Source: Sellimonas caecigallum | GTDB taxonomy: Bacteria > Bacillota > Clostridia > Lachnospirales > Lachnospiraceae | Direction: 5' to 3' | Assembly (NCBI RefSeq): GCF_019754295.1 | Contig: NZ_VIRV01000015.1 | Location: forward strand, 1 to 64,000 | Length of the DNA: 64,000 bases | In this document: positions 41,046 through 48,435 of the stretch, in pieces | How positions within the stretch are numbered: position 1 is the stretch's first letter | How the letters are laid out: each line of letters opens with the position of its first letter | The notes under the pieces: generated by a model | The model's database searches: none | What the model saw: the letters and a program-made list of their open reading frames with translations, nothing else | Told to the model about the DNA's origin: nothing | Program-made: the position numbers and the translations under genes

Positions 41046-42710
41046 TTATTCCACAGACATCACATAATAATAGATAGGTTGTCCTCCAAAATGCGCGTCT
41101 ACATCCAGCTCAGAGTATTCTTCTTCGACATCGGAGATGAACGCTTCGGCTTCTTCTTCCGTCACGTCTTCTCCATAATAAATGCTGATCAGTTCGGAAT
41201 CTTCTCCGACCATATTTCTCAGCGTCTCTTTAGCTGTCTCAGTGATGGAAGTACCGACTGCGAGAATACCGGCATCGCCGATTCCCATGATATCTCCCTC
41301 GTGGATTTCTTTATTGTCAATTTTCGTGTCGCGCACAGCATAGGTAACCTGGCCGGTCTGCACTGATTTCACAGCTTCCAGCATCGTCTCTTCATTCGTA
41401 TCCACATCTGCTTCCGGAATATAATTGATCACAGCTGTGATCCCCTGAGGAACAGTTTTTGTCGGGATAACGATAATATCTTTATCTTTTGTGAGAGAAC
41501 GCGCCTGATTTGCCGCAAGAACGATGTTCTTGTTGTTCGGAAGAATGAAAATCGTGGACGCATTTACATTGTCGATCGCTGTCAGCATATCATCTGTACT
41601 TGGGTTCATCGTCTGTCCGCCCTCGATAATGTAATCTACACCAAGTTCACGGAAAATCTCGTTTAATCCCTCTCCGATGGACACTGCGATAAAACCGACT
41701 TTTTTCTGCGGCGCTTTTTTCTTCTCCGCTGCTTTTGTCTCTTCAGCCTTCTTCTGCGCATCTTTGATCAGTCGTTCGTGATGCTCTTCTCTCATATTGT
41801 CAATCTTCATCTTTGTAAGCTGACCATATGTCAGAGCCTTCTGGATGGCAAGCCCCGGATCATTCGTGTGGACATGGATTTTGACTACCTCATCGTCCGC
41901 CACGCACACGATGGAATCGCCTATGGATTCAAGGTACGCTTTGAACTCGCTTTCATCACTTTCGGTAAACTCTTTTTCCGCCATGATAATGAATTCCGTG
42001 CAGTAGCCGAATTTGATATCTGCCTCCGCTGCCGGAGCAGCAGAAACTTTTCCCTGGACACTTGCCGGTTCGATAGATGTATAATCGATCTCTTTTCCGA
42101 GGAAGGCGTCATAAGCCCCTCTCAGTACTTCCAAAAGTCCCTGCCCGCCGGAATCTACAACTCCCGCTTCCTTTAATACCGGGAGCATCTCCGGCGTCTG
42201 ATCAAGCACTTCCGCTGCATATTCAAGAACCTGCGGGAAAATCTCTGCCAGATCATCAGTCTCAAATGCAAGTTCCTCTGCCTTGTCTGCGATGCCTTTG
42301 GCCACTGTCAGGATCGTTCCTTCCTTCGGTTTCATGACTGCTTTATATGCAGTCTCCGTGGCACGTCTGCAAGCTGATGCAATTCCCGCCGCATCAATCT
42401 CATCCTCGTCCTGAATGGCCTTTGTAAAGCCACGGAGAAGCTGAGACAGGATAACCCCCGAATTCCCTCTGGCTCCTCTCAGTGATCCTCCTGAAATCGC
42501 TTTTGCCAGCTCCTTCATTCCCGGATTGGAAAGAGCTCTTACCTCTTTTGCAGCTGACATAATCGTCATGGACATATTCGTCCCTGTATCTCCGTCCGGA
42601 ACCGGAAATACATTCAGTTCGTTGATATATTCTTTCTTTGCTTCTATATTCTGCGCGCCTGCCAAAAACATCTTGGCGAGCATTTCTACATTGATCGTAT
42701 TTATAGCCAC
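41046..42710 (-). CDS. DAK2-domain protein (YloV/FakA-like kinase subunit)
   Basis: A 554-residue cytosolic protein. The N-terminal DAK2 (DhaL-like) domain has LNVFPVPDGDTGTNMSMT and SLRGARGNSGVILSQLLRG for ADP-Mg binding. A middle DegV-associated domain follows, then a C-terminal EDD-type part (FILPNNKNIVLAA). Such proteins act with DegV/FakB fatty-acid-binding partners as the kinase subunit that phosphorylates fatty acids. No FakB is adjacent. It follows an Asp23 gene as in many Firmicutes (yloU-yloV). Confidence 0.9.
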   Translation of the reverse strand: MAINTINVEMLAKMFLAGAQNIEAKKEYINELNVFPVPDGDTGTNMSMTIMSAAKEVRALSNPGMKELAKAISGGSLRGARGNSGVILSQLLRGFTKAIQDEDEIDAAGIASACRRATETAYKAVMKPKEGTILTVAKGIADKAEELAFETDDLAEIFPQVLEYAAEVLDQTPEMLPVLKEAGVVDSGGQGLLEVLRGAYDAFLGKEIDYTSIEPASVQGKVSAAPAAEADIKFGYCTEFIIMAEKEFTESDESEFKAYLESIGDSIVCVADDEVVKIHVHTNDPGLAIQKALTYGQLTKMKIDNMREEHHERLIKDAQKKAEETKAAEKKKAPQKKVGFIAVSIGEGLNEIFRELGVDYIIEGGQTMNPSTDDMLTAIDNVNASTIFILPNNKNIVLAANQARSLTKDKDIIVIPTKTVPQGITAVINYIPEADVDTNEETMLEAVKSVQTGQVTYAVRDTKIDNKEIHEGDIMGIGDAGILAVGTSITETAKETLRNMVGEDSELISIYYGEDVTEEEAEAFISDVEEEYSELDVDAHFGGQPIYYYVMSVE

Positions 42711-42728
42711 CTCAAAGTTCCTCCTGTA

Positions 42729-43088
42729 CTAATCGATTACCCGAACGCCTTCGATGTAAATATTGATCTTATCTACCGGCATGCCGGAAAACTCTTCAAC
42801 CTTATATTTTACATTGCTGATCAGGTTGTCCGTAACCGCTGAAATACTGACCCCGTATGCCACAATGATATGGAAGCCAAGCCGGATCCTATTGTCATCT
42901 GTAATTTCCACATGGATTCCGTGGGTTAAGCTGTCTTTCTTCAGTAATCTCACAAGGCCGTCTTTCACATTCACTGCCGCCATGCCGACGATACCGAAAC
43001 ACTCCACCGCAACTGACCCTGCATATTTGGCGATCACTTCCGGAGAAATCGTGATGATGCCAAGATCTGTACTCATACTGCCCTTCAT
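42729..43088 (-). CDS. Asp23/Gls24 envelope stress protein (YloU-like)
   Basis: About 119 residues of the Asp23 family, small proteins linked to alkaline and envelope stress. Characteristic stretches are GIITISPEVIAKYAGSVAVE, CFGIVGM and VSISAVTDNLISNVKYKVEE. The ATG at 43088 is favoured because GGAGG lies nine bases ahead; the ATG two codons earlier would be only three bases from it. First gene of a pair with the DAK2 protein and preceded by a near-consensus promoter. Confidence 0.92.
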   Translation of the reverse strand: MKGSMSTDLGIITISPEVIAKYAGSVAVECFGIVGMAAVNVKDGLVRLLKKDSLTHGIHVEITDDNRIRLGFHIIVAYGVSISAVTDNLISNVKYKVEEFSGMPVDKINIYIEGVRVID

Positions 43089-43143
43089 ATCCATTTACCT
43101 CCATTTTCTATATTCAAGTATTTTCCGCCGTTTACTCTGCTTT

Positions 43144-43172
43144 ATTATACCTTGTTTTCCTGCATTTTACAA
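43144..43172 (-). promoter_or_regulatory. Promoter of the Asp23-DAK2 operon
   Basis: -35 TTGTAA (43167-43172), 17-base spacer, consensus -10 TATAAT (43144-43149). Confidence 0.65.
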
Positions 43173-43234
43173 CTGATTCCGTTCAGGTTATACGCAAAGC
43201 CGCAAAAAAATATTTGAAAACACGAAAGAAATGC

Positions 43235-43263
43235 TTGCATTTCTCATTTCTATCTGATAAGAT
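43235..43263 (+). promoter_or_regulatory. Promoter of rpmB
   Basis: -35 TTGCAT (43235-43240), 17-base spacer, -10 TAAGAT (43258-43263), reading right. Confidence 0.6.
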
Positions 43264-43277
43264 GAATAGTGTTGTGA

Positions 43278-43299
43278 GTCCTTTCATTATATAAAGGAC
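43278..43299 (+). promoter_or_regulatory. Leader hairpin of rpmB
   Basis: GTCCTTT (43278-43284) and AAAGGAC (43293-43299) are exact complements around an eight-base loop in the 5' leader. The stem begins about 15 bases after the -10 box and lies about 26 bases before the start codon. It may be a stability element or protein-binding leader. Confidence 0.45.
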
Positions 43300-43325
43300 G
43301 AGTAAGAGCGTTAGGAGGTGTAGTC

Positions 43326-43511
43326 ATGGCTAAATGTGCTATTTGTGAAAAGGGTGCTCATTTCGGAAATAATGTCAGCCACTCTCATAGAAAAACACCA
43401 AAAATGTGGAAATCCAATGTGAAATCTGTTCGCGTTAAGACAGAAGGCGGAGCAAAAAGAATGTATGTATGTACATCTTGCTTAAAGTCTGGCAGAGTAG
43501 AAAGAGCATAA
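43326..43511 (+). CDS. rpmB: 50S ribosomal protein L28
   Basis: A 61-residue ribosomal protein. It shows KCAICEKGAHFGNNVSHSH with the first Cys pair, KRMYVCTSCLKSGRVERA with the second pair, and the basic middle WKSNVKSVRVK. The four Cys make this the zinc-ribbon form. AGGAGG precedes the ATG by six bases. Monocistronic, with a promoter, leader hairpin and strong terminator. Divergent from the Asp23 operon, as in many Firmicutes. Confidence 0.98.
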   Translation: MAKCAICEKGAHFGNNVSHSHRKTPKMWKSNVKSVRVKTEGGAKRMYVCTSCLKSGRVERA

Positions 43512-43530
43512 GTTATTTTTACATGTATGA

Positions 43531-43551
43531 AACCAGGATTTGATCCTGGTT
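43531..43551 (+). terminator. Terminator of rpmB
   Basis: AACCAGGAT/ATCCTGGTT with a TTG loop and a run of seven T residues. Confidence 0.93.
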
Positions 43552-43586
43552 TTTTTCATGTCTTCCACTCTTTTTTCTTCCCATAC

Positions 43587-43724
43587 TCAGCAGCAAAACA
43601 GACAGTATCCGAGAACAATACAAAGGACGAGGATACAGATTTCTGCAAAAAGATTGGGCAGGAACATCATGAGAATCATTCCTGCTGCTATCATAAACAA
43701 TGCAAATCCAAGAATTCTTTTCAT
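43587..43724 (-). CDS. 45-residue membrane protein
   Basis: A small reading frame that starts MKRILGFALFMIAAGM and ends CLFCC. It is almost wholly hydrophobic and can form two membrane helices (about residues 4-21 and 26-43) split by LPNLFAE. AGGAG lies six bases before the ATG, which supports expression. It lies 62 bases downstream of gerW on the same strand, before the rpmB terminator, and is likely the last gene of the ytfI-gerW operon. No family is recognised. Confidence 0.65.
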   Translation of the reverse strand: MKRILGFALFMIAAGMILMMFLPNLFAEICILVLCIVLGYCLFCC

Positions 43725-43786
43725 CTTATCTCCTGCCCGCTTTTACTTAGTATTATATTATGCAGAACGTTGCTTTTTATGCATTT

Positions 43787-44182
43787 TTACTTGTCTTCTT
43801 TTCCTTCGTCCAGAATCTCGTTTACTTCTTTCTCTGTGACCGGATTCTCATTCTTTGTGCGGAACCTGTCTACCAGATCCGGCACCATATCGAGAATCTT
43901 CGTGATCGTATCCTGGTTTTTGATATTTACAAGACGTGTCGTACCATTCTGGATCACAAGGACTGCGCATGGAGTCATCTTCCCGCCAAGGCCTCCGGCG
44001 CCTTTTTCCCCTTTCTCTGCCGCAAAGGAACCTGCCCCGACGGTAAAGGATACATCCACCAGAGGAAGGATGATCGTATCTTTTACGTGGATTGCCTCCC
44101 CTACCACTGTCTTGGACGAGATCACATTGTCCATCCCGTGGAATAATGCTTCCATTGTTGATTTGAAATTACTTTCTGCCAT
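43787..44182 (-). CDS. gerW: Spore protein GerW/YtfJ
   Basis: A 131-residue sporulation protein of the YtfJ family, required for normal germination in Bacillus. It shows VVGEAIHVKDTIILPLVDVS, the Gly-rich GAGGLGGKMTPCAVLVI and LDMVPDLVDRF. It overlaps the DUF2953 gene (ytfI) by 14 bases, the same pairing as in B. subtilis. Confidence 0.92.
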   Translation of the reverse strand: MAESNFKSTMEALFHGMDNVISSKTVVGEAIHVKDTIILPLVDVSFTVGAGSFAAEKGEKGAGGLGGKMTPCAVLVIQNGTTRLVNIKNQDTITKILDMVPDLVDRFRTKNENPVTEKEVNEILDEGKEDK

Positions 44183-45155
44183 TTGATTTTTCCTCCTTCT
44201 TCTGCTTTGGACTCTTGCGCATGCTCAGTATTTCTTTCACTATACTGCGGATATTCTTGTCCAGTATCAGCTTTATACCTGCCGCTGCCGCATGGTTCAT
44301 CCGAATATGCCCCTTTATATGCAAATTGCCTTTTAATACCGCTTTTTCAAAATCCGGCACAATCTCCAGCCACTCCCCGAAAAACGGATAGATCATAGCA
44401 AGATATGCCAGCGTCTTGCCCGTATAATACGGATCGTCAAACCCAAATTCGATATTTCCACGGACAAATTTCGGTCTCCATGCTTTCAAAAAAGTAATGA
44501 AAACACGCTTTCCTTTTGAAAATGCTCTTCTGTGGACCTCATCTGAAAGAAACTCCGCTACTTTATCCTTTTTCTCTTCCAATGACTTTATCCTATCACA
44601 GATTTTGTGAAAAGTATATTGTATCTTATCAAAGAATTTTGGTTTTGCGGGATCTTTCTTTTTTTCTTCGGAAGGCTTTTCTTTTATTCTCTTTTCTTGT
44701 GCCTTGCCGCTGTCAGCCTTTTTTTCTTTTTCGGAAGTCTTTGTTTCTTTTTCAGAAGTCCGGATTACAGGTTGCTCTTCTTTCTTCTGTTCATGCTTCT
44801 CCTTTTCCAATGGCTTCTCCGGCAACCTGACTGGCTCTGGATCCGCTTTTTGTGCTGTATTCTCAGACGTATCCGTTTCTTTATCCTGCCCAAATCTCTT
44901 CCATGCGATTCTCGTTTCCCAGGCAAGCTTTCCATTGGCATATTGCATTTTAAACTGGATCAGCCGCAGAAAGTAGCTGATCCTCAGATATCCTTCCGCC
45001 TTCTCCCGGCAGGATATATCGCCGGATAGTTTCCCTTCGTACCGCACAGGTACAAACAGCACCGTCAATACTCCAAGGACAAGAAGTCCCAGAACAATGA
45101 GAAGCAATATCCCTATGATCTTTAAAATCCACAGCAATATATGTAGTATTATCAT
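44169..45155 (-). CDS. ytfI: DUF2953 protein, YtfI-like
   Basis: A 328-residue protein. The N-terminal membrane segment (residues 3-36) is followed by a domain with VPVRYEGKLSGDI and YLRISYFLRLIQFKM. A long Lys/Glu-rich low-complexity linker runs from about 95 to 180, and a conserved C-terminal part contains EFGFDDPYYTGKTLAYLAM and LHIKGHIRMNHAAAAGIKL. The linker is longer than the core family needs. Overlap with gerW suggests a shared sporulation role. Confidence 0.88.
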   Translation of the reverse strand: MIILHILLWILKIIGILLLIVLGLLVLGVLTVLFVPVRYEGKLSGDISCREKAEGYLRISYFLRLIQFKMQYANGKLAWETRIAWKRFGQDKETDTSENTAQKADPEPVRLPEKPLEKEKHEQKKEEQPVIRTSEKETKTSEKEKKADSGKAQEKRIKEKPSEEKKKDPAKPKFFDKIQYTFHKICDRIKSLEEKKDKVAEFLSDEVHRRAFSKGKRVFITFLKAWRPKFVRGNIEFGFDDPYYTGKTLAYLAMIYPFFGEWLEIVPDFEKAVLKGNLHIKGHIRMNHAAAAGIKLILDKNIRSIVKEILSMRKSPKQKKEEKSNGRK

Positions 45156-45158
45156 ATC

Positions 45159-45476
45159 CTATCCCTGCCGCTCCAATAAATACTGTCTGATCCTGGCATC
45201 CCCTGTCTGGTCTGCCACCTCCTGCACAATCTCTCTTACCAGCTCCAGAGCCTGCTCATACCCTCTGGAAAATCCTGCCACGAGGACGTCCTTGTCTTTG
45301 TACCATTCCTGGAGAAGCATCCCGCTGTGAAAGATTTCCAGCTGATTCTCCTCCCTTTCCGGTATGCAGATCAGATACACCCGGAACTGGAAATCTTTTT
45401 CTTCCAGATGGCGGATGACTTCCGCTTCCTTCCCTTTTAGTTCCTCACTGACATATAATTTTTTCAAATACCGCAT
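45159..45476 (-). CDS. Conserved-looking hypothetical protein
   Basis: A 105-residue cytosolic protein starting MRYLKKLYVSEELKGKEAEV, with predicted alpha-beta content and a C-terminal helix (REIVQEVADQTGDARIRQYL). I do not recognise a domain. AGAGG lies seven bases before the ATG, and the gene fits tightly between the PBP gene (10 bases) and ytfI (3 bases), so it is surely part of the operon. Confidence 0.75.
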   Translation of the reverse strand: MRYLKKLYVSEELKGKEAEVIRHLEEKDFQFRVYLICIPEREENQLEIFHSGMLLQEWYKDKDVLVAGFSRGYEQALELVREIVQEVADQTGDARIRQYLLERQG

Positions 45477-45486
45477 AGTATGACCT

Positions 45487-47124
45487 CTAATTATTATAGT
45501 AAGCCCGGAACACGCTTTTGGCCGTCTCCGTAGCGACATCTCCTGTCCTGTCAGAATTCTCGATGATGACCGCAAGCGCCACATCCGGATTCTCCACGTT
45601 GGAAAATCCGATGAACCAGGAGTGTGTCTTTTCTTTGTCCACACTGTACTCGCTTGTCCCAGTCTTTCCTGCCACTGTAAAATTCTGGCCGTTCAGCGTA
45701 GTTGCGGTGCCATATTCCACAACGCCTTGCATATATTCCGTAAGCTTCGCAGCTTCCTCCTGCGTCATCAGCTCTTCATATACTTCCGGAACATACTTTT
45801 CTGTCGTCTTTCCGTCTGCGCTTTCTACATGATCCACAAGATACGGCTGCATCAGTGTACCTCCGTTTGCGATGGCGGATGTGATCAGAGCCATATGGTA
45901 CGGGCTTACCTGAAGTTTCCCCTGTCCAAAGGCTGTCATGGCAATGGCTGCATCCCCGTCTCCCTTTTTCAAATTAAACTTGCTCTCATTGTAGATCAGA
46001 GGACACGGAAGTTCAGAGTCAAACAAAAGCCCATCCGCGGTCGCTTTAAATTCATCAATATCCAGCTGAAGTCCGATATTGGAAAAGGAAGTATTGCAGG
46101 AATAAGCGAGGGAATCTGCCAGATCCACAGTTCCGTGGACTTCTCCGCCAAAACAGTGGATTTCATTCTTTCCTGCTGTTATCTCTCCCCTGCACCGGTA
46201 AGAATAATTCTCATAATCCGGATTTTGCCGCATAAATGCAAGTGCAGTGACGACTTTGAACGTCGATCCAGGTGCATACTGGCCTTGTGTAGCACGGTTT
46301 ACAAGCACGCCTTCGGTATTCTGATTTAAGGTTTCCCAATCTGCCACGATCGTATTCGGGTCGAAGGTCGGTTTTGACACCATCGCCAGAATCTTTCCGG
46401 TGTCCGGCTCAATGGCAACGACCGCCCCTTTATTATTGCCCAAGGCATTATACGCCGCCTGCTGAAGATTGGTATCCAGCGTTGTGAACACATTGTCTCC
46501 CGGATTTCTCTGATCCCGGAACTCATTGACGATTCGGTCAAGGAAGGAAGCACTTGAATGGAGGAGCGTAAAATTTTCCGTAGACTCAAGTCCAGATTTC
46601 CCTTTTTCCGCATATCCGATAACATGGGCATAAAGATCGCCGTACGGATACTCCCTCGTCTGTGTTCCGTCTTCATTCTCTTTTGTCTGAGCCAGAATGT
46701 TGCCGTCTTTATCCCGGATCTCTCCTCGCTTTATCTGATCTGCATACAGATTCATTCTCGGATTTCTGGCGTCGTTTATGATATCTTTTCCTTGTACCAC
46801 ATTGTAGTAGGCGAAATGTCCGATCATTACCAAAAACAGGAGGACGAAAAAATAAGTAATCCATACATACTGTCGGTTAACCGCTCTTTTTTTCCGTATA
46901 CGCCTTTTTTCTTCCTGCTGTTGTCTTCTTTTTTCCTCTTTTCCAGGCTTTTTTGGTGCCGGCTTACGTTCGCCGTATATTCTGCCGCCTGTCCTGAGGT
47001 TTTCTTCTTCCATTTCCCGCTGCAGTTCTCTTTGGAGCCCCCGTTCCATTTGTTCGAGGTCGTCCTGTCTGCTGCGCCTTCTGTCTCCTCTTTGCCCGTA
47101 ATTCTTTCTGTCGTTCAATATCAT
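45487..47124 (-). CDS. Class B penicillin-binding protein (transpeptidase)
   Basis: Up to 545 residues. A long charged cytoplasmic N-terminus (to about 87) precedes one membrane helix (88-107) and a short PBP-dimer region. The transpeptidase domain has YAPGSTFKVVTALA (catalytic Ser), the SCN triad in LAYSCNTSF and VAGKTGTSEYS. It cross-links peptidoglycan and pairs with the SEDS polymerase encoded just upstream. The reading frame overlaps that gene by up to 161 bases. The first frame start (47124) is used, but Met26 or Met38 are possible; all overlap. Confidence 0.93.
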   Translation of the reverse strand: MILNDRKNYGQRGDRRRSRQDDLEQMERGLQRELQREMEEENLRTGGRIYGERKPAPKKPGKEEKRRQQQEEKRRIRKKRAVNRQYVWITYFFVLLFLVMIGHFAYYNVVQGKDIINDARNPRMNLYADQIKRGEIRDKDGNILAQTKENEDGTQTREYPYGDLYAHVIGYAEKGKSGLESTENFTLLHSSASFLDRIVNEFRDQRNPGDNVFTTLDTNLQQAAYNALGNNKGAVVAIEPDTGKILAMVSKPTFDPNTIVADWETLNQNTEGVLVNRATQGQYAPGSTFKVVTALAFMRQNPDYENYSYRCRGEITAGKNEIHCFGGEVHGTVDLADSLAYSCNTSFSNIGLQLDIDEFKATADGLLFDSELPCPLIYNESKFNLKKGDGDAAIAMTAFGQGKLQVSPYHMALITSAIANGGTLMQPYLVDHVESADGKTTEKYVPEVYEELMTQEEAAKLTEYMQGVVEYGTATTLNGQNFTVAGKTGTSEYSVDKEKTHSWFIGFSNVENPDVALAVIIENSDRTGDVATETAKSVFRAYYNN

Positions 47125-48427
47125 CTTCCTCGTCTTCTCTTAAAATATACAGTCCCTGAATGATCGCAAACATGATGAGTGTACTCAAAAGGGAGCTTCC
47201 CCCGTAGCTTACAAGCGGGAGCGTTACCCCGGTAGACGGGATAAATTTTGTAACTCCTCCGATCGTCAGGAACACCTGAAAGATATAACACGTTCCAAGC
47301 CCAAGTGCCACCAGTTTGTAGAAACTGTCCTGAAGCTGCATGGCAATATTCAAAAACATAATATAACAGCTTACACAGATTAAAATAAGACAGATCGCCG
47401 TGATTCCTCCCAATTCCTCAGCAATCGCCGAAAAGATAAAATCTGTCGTCACAACCGGAATCTTATTCGGCATCCCCTGGCAAAGACCAAGCCCGAACCA
47501 TCCCCCGGTTCCGATAGCAAAAAGCGACTGTACAATCTGGAACCCTGCCCCGTCGTACACAGCGAAAGGATCTTTCCATGCCACGACCCTCGTGCGCACA
47601 TGGGCAAAAATATAGTAGCCTGCTACCGCCGCTGCGCTTCCTCCTGCCAGTCCTGCCAAAATATAAAGCGGCTGCCTTGTAGCCACATACAGCATTACCA
47701 TATAGACAACAAATACGATCAGCGCCGCACCAAGGTCCTTGGAAGCCACAAGTATCAGGACATGTGCCGCCGCAACCACTGTCGTGATGACCACATTTTT
47801 AAATGTCGTGGACAGATAAAAGCTGGAAGCCACAAAAAATACGAATACGATCTTTACCAGCTCGGAAGGCTGGATATTGATCCCCGCCACTTCGAATCCA
47901 AGCAAGGCTCCATTGTCTCTTCGCCCCACCACGATCACAGCTGCCAGAGCTGCCACCCCCACGACACCGTAGAAGATTCTAAGCTTTGGGAGGAACTTTG
48001 CTTTCCGGATAATGACCGGAACAAACAAAGAAATTACCACCGATACAACCACGATCATAACCTGTTTGACCGCCCTGTCGTAAGAAAGTCTTGTCAGCAT
48101 GATAAATCCAAGCGACAGCAGCATGCACATATTATTGACGACCAGCCTCGATACTTTTGGATAAAAAATGCTGTACAATAGGATGATGGCTCCAAGAAGC
48201 ACGACCTGGACGACATAAAAAACAAGAATCTTTACTTCCTGTTGGTTTAAAAAGATCGTCAAAAACGCCAGAAAATGGATCATAAACATCCACATACTCT
48301 GTCTTCTGAGAATCCACATCTTTGTGTATGCGTCATGATAGCCAAACACCGAAAAACATTCGAATGTATAAATAACTATCATAATCAAAATCAGATATTT
48401 CGATATTTCCATTATAATATTAAACAA
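46964..48427 (-). CDS. SEDS peptidoglycan glycosyltransferase (FtsW/RodA/SpoVE family)
   Basis: A 487-residue protein with about ten to twelve helices. It has the conserved loop GFEVAGINIQPSELVKI and the C-terminal FIPSTGVTLPLVSYGGSSLL. It polymerises lipid II into glycan strands. A basic cytoplasmic tail of about 60 residues follows the last helix and is read in overlap with the PBP gene. The start is TTG at 48427, with AGGTG five bases ahead; an ATG five codons later is the alternative. Confidence 0.93.
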   Translation of the reverse strand: MFNIIMEISKYLILIMIVIYTFECFSVFGYHDAYTKMWILRRQSMWMFMIHFLAFLTIFLNQQEVKILVFYVVQVVLLGAIILLYSIFYPKVSRLVVNNMCMLLSLGFIMLTRLSYDRAVKQVMIVVVSVVISLFVPVIIRKAKFLPKLRIFYGVVGVAALAAVIVVGRRDNGALLGFEVAGINIQPSELVKIVFVFFVASSFYLSTTFKNVVITTVVAAAHVLILVASKDLGAALIVFVVYMVMLYVATRQPLYILAGLAGGSAAAVAGYYIFAHVRTRVVAWKDPFAVYDGAGFQIVQSLFAIGTGGWFGLGLCQGMPNKIPVVTTDFIFSAIAEELGGITAICLILICVSCYIMFLNIAMQLQDSFYKLVALGLGTCYIFQVFLTIGGVTKFIPSTGVTLPLVSYGGSSLLSTLIMFAIIQGLYILREDEEDDIERQKELRAKRRQKAQQTGRPRTNGTGAPKRTAAGNGRRKPQDRRQNIRRT

Positions 48428-48435
48428 TTTGTCAC

